Part shown: piece by piece, positions 9,172-18,825 of the stretch | Layout of the letters: each line of letters opens with the position of its first letter | Position numbering within the stretch: the stretch's first letter is position 1 | NCBI GenBank assembly: GCA_031841125.1 | Contig: CM063111.1 | Location: 44,466,955-44,530,954 of the forward strand | Reading direction: 5' to 3' | Origin: Acanthococcus lagerstroemiae | Lineage: Eukaryota > Arthropoda > Insecta > Hemiptera > Eriococcidae | DNA: 64,000 nt | The notes under the pieces: model-generated | Database searches by the model: none | What the model was told of the DNA's origin: nothing | Seen by the model: the letters and a program-made list of their open reading frames with translations, nothing else | Made by a program: the position numbers and the translations under genes

Positions 9172-9330
9172 TCTCGGATGCGTGAATCGACGGCCTTGGT
9201 GGAAAAAAAAACTCTCAGAGTTTCCACAGCCTCCCGCGGACAAAAAAAAATGCAAATAAAAATTCAGGGCGTTCGCGGGGGGCAGTGGTTTTGCAAAATT
9301 TTCTCGTGAGTTTTTTCGCATTTTCCAAGA

Positions 9331-9363
9331 GATTTCAAATAATTTTTGTTTGAAATCTTAATA
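9331..9363 (+). repeat. Left copy of 33-bp inverted repeat bracketing the two orphan genes
   Basis: This 33-base sequence is the exact reverse complement of 10751-10783. Each copy itself contains a dyad, GATTTCAAA and TTTGAAATC separated by 9 bases. The left copy covers the stop codon of the 138-codon gene. Confidence 0.85.
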
Positions 9364-9774
9364 ATCTATATTTTCTATTTCTCCATTTTTAAATGTAATA
9401 TTTTTTTTAGTTATTTTTTTTAAAAGTATTAGCATTTTAATTTTTTTTATATCTTCTTTACTTTTCCCCGTTCTAATAGCAAATGTTTCTATCATTGTAT
9501 CATTAATATTTTTTCTTGAAATATTTTGATTTTCTTTTCGTTCTTTAGATTTAAACGTCTTTCTAATATCTTCTACAAATTCTTTCTCGCCTTTTTTTTC
9601 TAAATCTTTATAAAATTCTTTAATTTTATTTTCAGGAATAAAGCCATAAACAATATTTTCCATAAATTTATATAGATCTGTTTCCAAATAAATATTAATA
9701 TATTTAAAACATTTAAGGAATTCAATGTTTTTTAATTCGCAATGATAATTTTTAAAAGTGTTATTCATTTCCAT
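9358..9774 (-). CDS. Small lysine-rich orphan protein
   Basis: About 138 residues from the ATG at 9774. An in-frame ATG at 9813 would add 13 residues, but the 9774 start has the better A/T motif (ATAATAAAAATG) and begins ATGGAAATG, as does the neighbouring upstream gene. The protein is rich in K, I, N and E, with helical segments KIKEFYKDLEKKGEKEFVEDI and, near the end, KSKEDIKKIKMLILLKKITKK. I recognise no motif, signal peptide or membrane span. It lies just downstream of the 261-codon gene and ends inside the 33-bp inverted repeat. An accessory or early function is possible but unproved. Confidence 0.65.
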   Translation of the reverse strand: MEMNNTFKNYHCELKNIEFLKCFKYINIYLETDLYKFMENIVYGFIPENKIKEFYKDLEKKGEKEFVEDIRKTFKSKERKENQNISRKNINDTMIETFAIRTGKSKEDIKKIKMLILLKKITKKNITFKNGEIENIDY

Positions 9775-9785
9775 TTTTATTATTT
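9772..9785 (-). promoter_or_regulatory. AAATAATAAAAATG start motif of the lysine-rich gene
   Basis: A/T motif directly before the ATG at 9774. It favours this start over the in-frame ATG at 9813, which overlaps the previous stop (TAATG). Confidence 0.4.
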
Positions 9786-9812
9786 TTATATGAAAAATCA
9801 TATAAAAATACA

Positions 9813-10598
9813 TTATTCATTTTCTTGAACTAATGTGGTTATGAAAGGTTTACTATTTTCAGCTTTCCATTTTTCAGAATCATTAAACATAGCTTCAACA
9901 ATTTTTGAGACTTCTTTATCTCTACCTACACATAAAGAGTTCAAATTAGATTCTGTTGGAACAATATAATTTTCAATACAACATGCTCTACTCTTTTTTA
10001 AAGAACCTACTACGTTTGATACAAAAGTAGGACAGAACACAAGCATAGAATACCATAAATCTGACATTACACCTCGTGTTTTACTATAAACTGTTTTAAA
10101 TTCTTTTCTAAACTTTAATAAATTCTTATCAAATTCTACCTGAAATACACCTCTAGCTGTAAGTTGGATTGGTTCTTTATGTAGTGGATGATTCTTTTCA
10201 TCTAGAAACACTAAGAGATACTTACGTGCTGAAATATAGTCTGTATCTCCTTTTACCCAATAACCAGCAAAAGAGTAATCATTTCGAGAAAGTCTGATAA
10301 GTTTAAGTTGGCGTCTAATGATTAAAATACGATTTTTATCAATAATCCTACCTTGAATTGATCCATCTCGAGTCTCAATTGTGTGCGGTTTTGTATTTAC
10401 AAAATGTTCTACACAGCTGGCATCTGAACATGACTCGTTGCAACTTTTTCTCCACTCACAAGACATCAAATTTTCATTAGACATCCAGAAGCCTACAGGT
10501 TCTTGATTAATCACTTTCACTGATGGTATCTTTTTAGATACACAATGTGTAGAGTCATCAAAATTAAAGTTATTGCTTTTACTTTCAATCATTTCCAT
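9813..10598 (-). CDS. 261-residue orphan protein with cysteine cluster
   Basis: Intact frame, start at 10598 after TATTATAAA. I do not recognise the family. Residues about 45-65 hold a cysteine cluster, C-x6-C-x3-C-x4-C then H, which could bind zinc. The middle (about 75-170) alternates charged and hydrophobic residues, as in beta-rich folds, including RNDYSFAGYWVKGD and KYLLVFLDEK, and could be a nucleic-acid-binding fold. The C-terminal third has FCPTFVSNVVGSLKKS and a CCIENYIVPT segment. There is no signal peptide. It is the first gene of the minus-strand series, followed by the lysine-rich gene with TAATG overlap, and sits inside the inverted-repeat pair. The shared start motif ties it to the Polinton rather than to unrelated host DNA. 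Confidence 0.7.
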   Translation of the reverse strand: MEMIESKSNNFNFDDSTHCVSKKIPSVKVINQEPVGFWMSNENLMSCEWRKSCNESCSDASCVEHFVNTKPHTIETRDGSIQGRIIDKNRILIIRRQLKLIRLSRNDYSFAGYWVKGDTDYISARKYLLVFLDEKNHPLHKEPIQLTARGVFQVEFDKNLLKFRKEFKTVYSKTRGVMSDLWYSMLVFCPTFVSNVVGSLKKSRACCIENYIVPTESNLNSLCVGRDKEVSKIVEAMFNDSEKWKAENSKPFITTLVQENE

Positions 10599-10609
10599 TT
10601 TATAATATA
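10596..10609 (-). promoter_or_regulatory. TATATTATAAAATG start motif of the 261-codon gene
   Basis: Motif directly before the ATG at 10598. Upstream lies a doubled 57-base A/T unit. Confidence 0.45.
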
Positions 10610-10620
10610 TAATATTTTTT

Positions 10621-10735
10621 TTTTTTTTAAACTAGGTTATCAATTTTCGATTTTTTTTTTTATTTATTTATTTTATTTTTTTTTTAAACTAGGTTATCAA
10701 TTTTCGATTTTTATTTTTTTACTTTTTTATTATTT
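10621..10735 (+). repeat. Doubled 57-bp unit upstream of the first Polinton gene
   Basis: AAACTAGGTTATCAATTTTC occurs at 10629 and again at 10686, each followed by a T-rich run. It lies within 140 bases of the 10598 start and may be regulatory. Confidence 0.6.
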
Positions 10736-10750
10736 TTATTTTTTTTTTAG

Positions 10751-10783
10751 TATTAAGATTTCAAACAAAAATTATTTGAAATC
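10751..10783 (-). repeat. Right copy of 33-bp inverted repeat bracketing the two orphan genes
   Basis: Exact reverse complement of 9331-9363 (33 of 33). The flanking bases outside the two copies do not match each other. Confidence 0.85.
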
Positions 10784-10798
10784 CAAGTTAGAAAAAAA

Positions 10799-10838
10799 AA
10801 AAGTGGTCTGATAAAAAAAATGGAAACTCGACCACTTT
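10799..10838. repeat. Hairpin AAAGTGGTC / GACCACTTT
   Basis: Perfect 9-base inverted arms separated by about 21 A-rich bases, just outside the 33-bp repeat and next to the tandem array. Confidence 0.55.
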
Positions 10839-10869
10839 ATATTACAATATCAATTCTTTTAACACCAAC

Positions 10870-11142
10870 ACAGAAATATGAACTCGGCCTAGGATCGTAC
10901 AGAACTTACACACAAATGTGAACTTGGTTACAGAGAACAGAACTCAGTCAGAAAAATGTTTTCAACAGTGAATGCTCAGAGAGGTGAGCTCGATTCAGAG
11001 AGAACAGAACTCACTCAGAAAAATGTTTTCAACAGTAAATTTACAGAAATGTGAATTTGGTTTAGAGAGAACAGAACTCACTCAGAAAAATGTCACTTCA
11101 ACAGTAAATTACAGAAATGTGAACTCGGTCTAGGATCGTACC
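10870..11142 (+). repeat. ~68-bp tandem array, possible subterminal Polinton repeat
   Basis: About three units of roughly 68 bases share GAGAACAGAACTCACTCAG, AAAAATGT and CAACAGTAAATTACAGAAATG. The array begins and ends with the same sequence, GAACTCGG(C/T)CTAGGATCGTAC (about 10880 and 11121). Polinton ends often carry such repeats, so the right terminus may lie here. The left terminus is outside the window, so this cannot be confirmed. Confidence 0.65.
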
Positions 11143-11474
11143 TTTCTATACTACTGTTAGCGACCCACGCGATACAAACAACAAAGGATCGAGCTTAGTT
11201 ATCATGTCGCTTGGCTCACTAGCCAGAGTAGTAGGGGTCGTTCGTCATTGCTTTCCCTATGGTTTGTTGCCTCAGAGTATTCCCTTCTCTATGCCAAAGA
11301 CGTGCGCATATATGTGAATTTAATTGTTACTAGCCATATGTTCCACAACATTCAGTTACCGACCCACGAGATACAAACAACAAAGCACTAAACTGTAGTT
11401 ATTATGTCGCTTAGCTCACTATAGCTAGAGTACTAGGGTAGTTTGCCGTTGCTTTTCCTATCCTATAGAGCTGT

Positions 11475-12230
11475 CAGAATTGAAAATTTTTCTTATCGAT
11501 TTAAATCGATTTGTTGTCTTTTCTTATCGATTTAGATTGATTTAAATCGATAATTCAATAATTTTTCAAGCTACGCTCTACGGAGTAATTGAAGCCTGTA
11601 GCCTGCACTTCTGCAGCCTGGTAATCCAGCAGTGTGAAACATGAGCCAATATATACGAAAATAGGAAATCAGAGTTGAAATGCTGATTTAATCATGGTCT
11701 TCTTACAAACTAGCTTTGGATGATGGGAGATGGCGCGATGGAATATTGCATTCGCAATTTGCATTATTTTCAACAGAGAAGTAAAACTGAATACGTTCTG
11801 AACCGGAAAAAAAAACAAAAAAAAACAACAACAAGAAACAGAAAAAAGAGTAGGTACATAGGTACTATAGTTCTTTTCCAGATTTCGTATTTCAATATTC
11901 AACGGTTCGCATTAAGGAAAATCGATTAAATCGATAACTCAAGGATTCGTATTGATAAGAGGCAAGTTCAGCGGCGTAACTAGGATTTTTTAACGGGGGG
12001 GGGGGGCAGAAAGGGCCACGAATTTTTGAAGGGGGGCCCAGTTTTAAAAACTTTTGCTTTATTTTATCTAATACTATAAATTTTACAACATTTTCAAATT
12101 CAACGGGGGGGCTACAGGAGGGGCCAAGATTTTTTAGGGGAGCTGGCCCCCTGGTCCCCCCTTGGTTACGCGCCTGGGCAAGTTTATCGATTTGAATTAA
12201 TTTTGGTTCGATTTTTTGATTGCCCTATTT
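11475..12230. mobile_element. Inserted element with ATCGATTTAAATCGAT palindromes (probable non-autonomous DNA transposon)
   Basis: The array sequence breaks after TTTTCCTAT and resumes near CCCTATTTTCCTCTGATTTG, suggesting a CCTAT-like duplication. Repeated TTATCGATTTAAATCGAT runs lie near the left end, near 11920 and near the right end. The terminal inverted repeats are imperfect. A hAT miniature element is nested inside. Confidence 0.45.
11969..12176. mobile_element. hAT-type miniature element, 8-bp TSD GGCAAGTT
   Basis: Ends CAGCGGCGTAACTAGG and CCTTGGTTACGCGCCTG form terminal inverted repeats. The perfect duplication GGCAAGTT lies at 11961-11968 and 12177-12184. The 208-base interior is G-run rich and non-coding. 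Confidence 0.85.
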
Positions 12231-12690
12231 TCCTCTGATTTGTTGGCTTGCAGTATTTCCTTCTCTGTACCAAAGACATGCGCGTATGTGAACATAATTG
12301 ATACTAGCCACGTATTCTATAATGATCAATAAGCGACCCACAAGATGAAACAATAAAGCACCCACCATAGTTATCATTTCGCTTGGCTCACTAGCTTGAG
12401 TTGCTTTGTCTGTGATTTGTTGCCTTGGAGTATTTCCTTCTTTACATCGAACACGTGCCCATATGTGAATCTAACTGTTACTAGCCACATGTCCCACAAC
12501 GTTCAGTTAGCGACCCCGATACAAATAAAAACAACAAAGGACCAAGCTTAGTAATCATGCCGCTTGGCTCACTAGCCGAAGTACTTAGTAGGGGTAGTTT
12601 GCCATTGCTTTCCCTACGGTTTCTTGCCTGACAATATTTCCTTCTCTATACCAAAGACGTGTGCGCGTATGTGAATCTAATTGTTCCAAG

Positions 12691-13035
12691 CAGGGACGTG
12701 AAAACCCTATATAAAGATTTTGCTTTCGGATTTAGCTTCCAGAGAAAACTCTATTAGCTTCTGATTTCGCTTTTGACTGTTCACCATTCAACTTTCAGCT
12801 TTCAACTTTTGACCTTGAGGGAAAAATCGTTCGGCTTTCGGCTTTTGGCATTCAGCTTTTTTTCCCTGCCTCACCAGGTATATAGATTTTGCTTTCGGAT
12901 TTAGCTTCCAGAGAAAACTCTATTCGTCTATTGGCTTCTGATTTCGCTTTTGACTGTTCACCATTCAACTTTTAGCTTTTAACTTTTGACCTTGAGGGGA
13001 AAATCGTTCGGCTTCCGGCTTTTTTCTCGTCCCTA
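12691..13035. mobile_element. hAT-type miniature element, 8-bp TSD GTTCCAAG
   Basis: Ends CAGGGACGTGAAAA and TTTTCTCGTCCCTA, duplication GTTCCAAG at 12683-12690 and 13036-13043. The interior is an internal direct repeat of about 165 bases (both halves contain GATTTTGCTTTCGGATTTAG and GACTGTTCACCATTCAACTT). Confidence 0.85.
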
Positions 13036-13544
13036 GTTCCAAGCCACATATCTCACAATGTTCAGTTAGCGACCCACAAGATATAAACAACAAAGCACCA
13101 AATTGTAGTTGTCATGTCACTGTGCTCACTAAAGCTAGAGTAATAGGGGTAGTTTGCAACTGCTTTCCCAATGATTCTTGCTTTACAGTATTTCCTTCTC
13201 TACACCAAAGACGTGCGCCTATGTGAATCTAACTGTTCGAAGCCATATGTCCACATTTGCGACCCACGAGATACAAATAAAGTACCTATAGCACAATATC
13301 TTGTTGCTTGGCTCACTAGCTAGAGTGGTAGGAAGTAATTGGTCATTGCTTTCCCTACGGTTTGCGACCTTAGAGTATTTCCTTCTTCATGTCGAAGATG
13401 CGTACATATATGTGCATCTAACTGTTACTAGCCACATGTCCCACAACGTAAAATTAGCGACCCACGATATACCAACAACAAAGACATATCAATCGTTCAA
13501 ATACGAGTACTGGTGGTAACCTTTGTTCTGCAAGTATATGCTTT

Positions 13545-13737
13545 GTTCCTGTGAATTGATGAGGGACTGTAGATCATACTATCCATCCACTTTGATTCGC
13601 AAAGCGATCGCTTCGTTTCGCGTTATGTTTCCAGGGAGAGAGACAAAAGCTATTTACTAGCTTTTTGGGGCTATGAATCGAACTTGTGTGGCAGGGATGT
13701 GAGGCGAGCATGATGCCACTCAGCCACAGAGAAATAC
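13545..13737 (-). repeat. tRNA-derived head of the SINE that feeds the 195-bp array
   Basis: On the minus strand, from about 13733, TGGCTGAGTGG resembles a tRNA A box and AGTTCGATTC a B box, followed by AAAAAGCTAG as in the plus-strand SINE copies. It lies directly upstream (in SINE orientation) of the amplified body. Confidence 0.65.
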
Positions 13738-13744
13738 AGCAAGC

Positions 13745-15944
13745 CTAATATTCTGCTCTAAAATAGAAAAAACAAACAACTGTGAATAGAAATTGAAACT
13801 CACTAGATGCTAGATGGCACACATTCATCGAATGTGCTACGTATGTTTGACCATTGTACAGACACGAGGCCTGATCATTCAAAACCAGATCAGTGCATCT
13901 AACTGAAGCCTGAAAGATGGAGATATTTTGTCGACTACTCTGCGTATACCATAGGTGCATCATAGATGAGGAGGTACTATGAAAATCCGACCCAGAGCTA
14001 GTGCTACTGAGTGTGATTAAGGGTGGCATAATCCCGTACCTTAGTAACGAGGCCATATCACGCGGCATAACTTATAATAACCTGCAATATTGGAGGAAAA
14101 AGAGGCTGTAGAAGAAATAGGCAAAATATCCATAACTGAACGGTTATTCATAGCGTCCAAACATCCAAACCATCTTCCAATGAGTCGCTGACCAAACACT
14201 TATTCACACATTCTACAGCTGCTATGCTACGCGCTAAAAGTACATATAGTGCCAAGGAAAAGAAGAAAACGAGGAAGACGCTGGATTTATTAATACAAGT
14301 CTGATGAACTGTTTCCCCTATATACTCCAGAAGCATTGTAAAAGAGAGGCTCAAAACAACACAACATTGAATTCTTGGTATTTTTTCCAGTATAGTACCG
14401 TATTATGCCCAGAAAAAGGCAAGCTAATACCTCAGAGATGGAGCCTAATCCCCTATACCCATTATGATATACCGATAGGAATTCTTTTGTTCCCTTACCA
14501 CCAAACATCATTTTTGAAATCAACAAGCAAGGAGGAAAAATCAACGGTTTCAAAATGTTGTCAACTGGAAACTCAGTTTAGTCAACTGAGAGTCTAAAAG
14601 TCAATTTTAACTCCTCCCACCATCGGCTCAACTTTACACTTTTAACTTTAGATACCAACTAGTGCTCAAATCCATAATTTATCATACCTAGTAAAATTAC
14701 AATAGTATACAACTTCCATACAGATTTCTCTCAACGATCCGAGAACAGAGGAAAATTTGCAGCTAACTCCGCAGATTTTTACAGCAAGATTTCGAGCCGC
14801 AAAGTCGATAATATCGTATACAAAAACATGGTTATTATAATTCTCGTCATTACGACGTTTCTGTGTAGGTACATGCAGTGAAAATATACCATTCTTACAT
14901 TTGTATACTTATAGCTTGTCATATTAACAACGTCGTTGATATTGCAAGTAAGTACACAAACGTGTTTGTTGCGTCACATAAATGATGGACCTGTTAAGTA
15001 GTCTGGTGTGAAGATGTGAACTGGTCCTGTATGACGCTACACACACTCACATACTGGCACGTACTCGTGTTTTCGATTAATTACAAATATTCTCACTTTT
15101 CACGGTCCATCGCAATTGGTATGATATTTATGTTCATCGAGAGGATCCGTTCTCACTACCTATACCTACTTGTAGTTCTATAACTGATAAAACTTCAGTT
15201 GATGAGAGTATCTTTTAATAATACCATTGCTCTATGATTCAACACGCTGCCATAGGATTCGTATGGTCGGATTTAGAGAAGGCTGTGCAGAGTTTGGACC
15301 TTGGGGTCTCGGAAATTTTATAGGCCAGCAGACTCTACCATCGAAAATAACTTTCGATGTCTCTCAAGAATATTTTTTGACCTTCTTTTTATTATTATTA
15401 TTATTTTGACTTTTAGAACATTGGAAAATAGTCTTGGATGTTGGTGACTGTCGCACAACTGACTGGGCAGGTTAGTTAGAGAAGTTTGCCATCAGCTACT
15501 AATCCCAATTTTTATGTATAGCTCTTCCCCAAGAAATACAGAATAATCCATTTTACGAGTTCTTCAGTCATGGCAGCTTTAAATCCCATCGGACGGTAAT
15601 AACAAATACAAATGATCCATCTGAGGTAAAGGGAAAGCCACCCAATTAAAGTACATAAATACTTATAGGATATCAACTTACTCGTAGCTCATAACGCACA
15701 TTAGCAACCGTATATTGTATATTCTTACCTATAACAAAAGAGGAAAAATATGCATTATAACAGATCTGTTGAGTTAGCAAAAGTAAAGTTGGCAAAAGTA
15801 TTACATGAAATAATGTACTTAGATCACCCTTTATCTAATTAGTGATTACAAACTAACCTAATTATTTTGTGAACAAATTTTCTCACATTTCATCTTCTGA
15901 TCTGCAGCAGTCACATAGGTATAAATATTTACTATCCTATCATA
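13745..15944. other. No recognisable feature
   Basis: Mixed-composition DNA with only short frames. No motif, splice-supported exon or repeat could be supported by eye. Confidence 0.5.
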
Positions 15945-16025
15945 CTCGTAGTTTATTGCCTTAGAGTATTTCCTCCTCTACGCCGAAGATGAGTGCATAC
16001 ATGGATCGATTCGTTACTAGCCAAT
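15945..16025 (-). repeat. Fragment of the SINE body
   Basis: GTTTATTGCCTTAGAGTATTTCC and the following CTACGCCGAAGATG...TACTAGCCA match the 195-bp unit order. Confidence 0.55.
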
Positions 16026-16498
16026 CGCAGGAATTATGAAAACGTACATGTTCCAAGTCACCCCCTCAAGTGGTACTTTTAGTGTATTCCTCGCTCTAGG
16101 CCATACAATCTGTCTTTAATATTTTTTCAGTGATGTAGCAAGAAACAAGTTTTGATTGGAGGAGGGTTAACATTGAAACGCGTTCATTCTCCAAAAGAGG
16201 TCTAAACTTTTTTCTACATTCGTACAATGGATTTTAGTTCACTACCAATGAAAGGGAAGTGTTAGCTTTTAAAAAGTGCCAGCTACACAACAGAACTGAC
16301 CTGTCAGTCTATCCTATCTGCGCTCATACAATCTTGTTTCGTCTCCTAATAAAGCCGCCTTTGAGAAACCTCCGACAAAGTCCAGTCCGTGACCTGGAAA
16401 AGGAACGCATCTCTCCTACAACCTCCGAAAGTCCATCGTCTTATTACCAGCCATGAACTGCAATTACCGATTTCTTTTACCATTCGCAACGGGATACC

Positions 16499-16690
16499 CG
16501 AGTCGCTGTGTGGCCAAGTAGTAACATGCCCGCTTCGCAAACCTTGCAAACTTTGCGTTTTGGGTTCAAGTCCCTCAAATGCCAGAAAGCTAGTCCCTGA
16601 CTAGCCTACCCAGGAGAGTCGCGCATATCAGAAACCGCGACCGTCAACATCCAGCACCAGATATGGCGCCTGAAGAAGAACAGGATACAA
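16499..16690 (+). repeat. SINE family A copy with deleted body
   Basis: tRNA-like head (GTCGCTGTGTGGCCAAGTAG, then GGGTTCAAGTCC), AGAAAGCTAG, then a jump straight to the 3' block CCCAGGAGAGTCGCGCAT. The middle seen in the copies at 18826 and 31406 is missing. Confidence 0.7.
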
Positions 16691-16789
16691 ATCGAGAAAT
16701 TTGCTTCCTCAAAAGATTTCGATGCAGGCTCGTGTCTGAAATAGAGAAATGTCAATAATTGTCGACGAAATTTGCCGACCAAGTCTGTT

Positions 16790-17800
16790 TGTTATCCATC
16801 ACTCGATACACTCGCAGCATACTTAATCACCTCGCCGCTTGTTTGCTCGAGCGAGAAAATTTCAATTAAATCTGCCACGCCGTTGACCAGAATGCGAAAA
16901 GCGGTTTCGCCGACAACCGATACGATGACGCGAAGTAAACGAACCAGTTAGTACGTAATTGAATTAAATACGCTATTGAACTTGCTGCGGCGCATGCGCG
17001 ACACGCATCGAGAACGGTATCCTTGAGTTTCACGACCTTGGAACTGGTTTCATCCGCCGCACTTCATCATTGTTTCAACTTTTAACGCCAACCGTGTGCG
17101 CTCGCGCCTTGGAAAAATTCGCCCGACCAATTTTCACTTTCGAAAGTCGCGCCGCAAGACGGGACCGGAGACGCGACTTCGCCGGTCCTTTGGCGTCGTA
17201 CGTCATGGATTTCGAAACCAGTTGACCAGTTATGATTTCCAACTATACGACAACCGCGTTCGAGTATGGAATTACGAGTTCGGATGTAGAAACGAACACT
17301 GCTGCCGGTTCGGTCATTGCTATTTATATTGTTGGCCGGCCGATAAAAGGAAGTTACACTGGACGCGACTATTACGGTCGACGGAGGAACGGAGCCCGGA
17401 GCCCGGTTTATTTATGTAACGGTTCGCAATCGACGATACCAGCAGCAGAATGTACCCATGCGATGTATAGATAGCAAAGCCGTTACATGTACATTGTTCG
17501 CGAAATTAGGACTTGCTGGATGGCTCCGTCCTCATCGCCGAACAAAATTACCGCCAGAACACTCTATATGCGATTTGACAGCAAAGAAAACACTCTGCAG
17601 CTCGACACTCCTCACTCGTCAACCTGCGGATAATGAGGCCGTTATCGTGGTACCAAGAACGACGCGAGAGAAGGCATCGCATCGTCGCGAATTAGCAATG
17701 CGTATTACGATGGCCTGCTCGTATACTCGGTTCATTGATCCAAAAGCACTGGACACGTCGAGCACAGAAATAACATTGGGAAGGAGGCGAAAGAACTGAT
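16790..17800. other. CG-rich unique segment, possible host promoter/first-exon area
   Basis: Frequent CpG and balanced composition, unlike the A/T-rich surroundings. Overlapping short frames exist on both strands, none with a recognisable domain. It could be a host regulatory segment. No exon boundary could be fixed. Confidence 0.25.
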
Positions 17801-18149
17801 GGCGATATAGGCCCACTTTATAGTTGGCAAAATTACATACCTACGTAGAATATCTGGCGACCGTGTAATTCGAGAAAAAAAAAAGTATGTAAGGTAAATA
17901 AGTTGGCGATGATACCGCCAAGTAGACGTTTAAATTATCGTTATGTTTACCAAAATGGAGATACGCATTCGTTATTTCCGATTCTCAGCATGGGTGCGAT
18001 TTATTTTTTGCACTACACGACGGATAAGCGAGCGATATTGAGCTGCTCGACGAGCGGCTTGATACTGAAGAATAAACGTATAATACTCAGGTGTTACCTA
18101 ACAGCAATTATTGGCAAATGGAGATTAGTACAGAGGATTATTTGTCAAC

Positions 18150-18500
18150 TGGCCCAGTATAATTGAAGCATATTAAGTGGTCTGCATAGTTTATGGATTC
18201 GGTTGCATCGTTCAGGGTGATCAGGCGGTAATAAAATACCAGAGGTTTCAGGCAGGCTAGAAGTTGTATTTGCACCCCCACTCGAGTCTCATCATCTTTC
18301 CTATTCAGTGAGCTACGATCTGGATGTCTATAAAACTGAAGCATATTAAGTGGACTGCATAGTTTGGATTTGGTGTAGGTATCGTTTAAGGTGATCAGAT
18401 AGTAGTAACAAACGGGAGGTTTCAGTCAGAATTCCATCCCCATTCGAGCCTCACCTTTTGATACTAATAAGCGTGTCAGATAGGTATCTATAGTAAAGAA
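18150..18500 (+). repeat. ~174-bp tandem duplication
   Basis: GAAGCATATTAAGTGG(T/A)CTGCATAGTTT occurs at about 18166 and 18340, followed in both by GATCAG..GTAGTAA-, GAGGTTTCAG- and CTCGAGTCTCA-like blocks. Confidence 0.65.
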
Positions 18501-18514
18501 AACAATAACATAAG

Positions 18515-18812
18515 TTTAGTAAGTCAATGTTTACTAGCCACGTGCTTCACAATACTGAGAAAGCGATCCACGAGCCACACACAACGCAGCACCTAACCTT
18601 CAAATACAGGTGGTGACGAGTTCTGCGAGTACAATGCCTTGTTCCCGAGAACTAACAGGGGACTGCAGAGCCCTGCATCTATCTATTTTGATTGGCACTG
18701 CGGTCGCTCTGTTAGAGAAGAATCCTGTTCACTCTAGCTTTCCGGTGATGAAAACACCTGAGGTTGGATGAACGCGAGGCGGGCCCTAGACTACTCAGCC
18801 ATAGAACAACTT
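18515..18812 (-). repeat. Minus-strand SINE copy
   Basis: Matches the 13454-13737 copy in order: AAGCGATCCACGAG, GGTGGTGACGAG, a GGGGACTG...ATC block, then the tRNA-like head near 18800 (minus strand TGGCTGAGTAG). Confidence 0.6.
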
Positions 18813-18825
18813 TTTCCTTTGCAAG

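Larger units (their letters stand above)
8486..9330. other. GC-richer, dyad-rich gap between polymerase and orphan genes
   Basis: About 845 bases with no credible gene. The middle is clearly richer in G+C than the A/T-rich genes on either side. It contains several dyads, an A-run of 23 (9092-9114) and further A tracts near 9000, 9200 and 9240. It could be the element's regulatory or replication region, or a later insertion of host or SINE DNA. No target duplication was found that would settle this. Confidence 0.5.
11150..13540 (-). repeat. ~195-bp satellite-like array made from the body of a tRNA-headed SINE
   Basis: Units begin near 11157, 11352, 12326, 12506, 13064, 13257 and 13454 with TTAGCGACCCACgAGATAC-like sequence, spaced about 180-197 bases where not interrupted. 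The reverse complement of a unit aligns with the 3' body of SINE family A, for example 31680-31850: both have ACRTGGCTAG, GAAGGNAATACTCTAAnGCAAC-like, GGGAAAGCAA and ACTACCCC blocks in the same order. Two transposon insertions split the array (about 11475-12230 and 12691-13035). Confidence 0.75.

Noticed and set aside
9331..10783. 33-bp inverted repeats as the terminal repeats of the whole Polinton
   Set aside because: They enclose only two genes, and the polymerase to PLA2 genes lie outside; Polinton termini are usually much longer.
10870..11142. CRISPR array
   Set aside because: Units of ~68 bases are similar throughout, with no short conserved repeat and unique spacers, and the context is eukaryotic.
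17096..17799. Overlapping plus-strand frames as a gene
   Set aside because: Three short frames overlap in a CG-rich segment without domain, splice support or consistent codon use.
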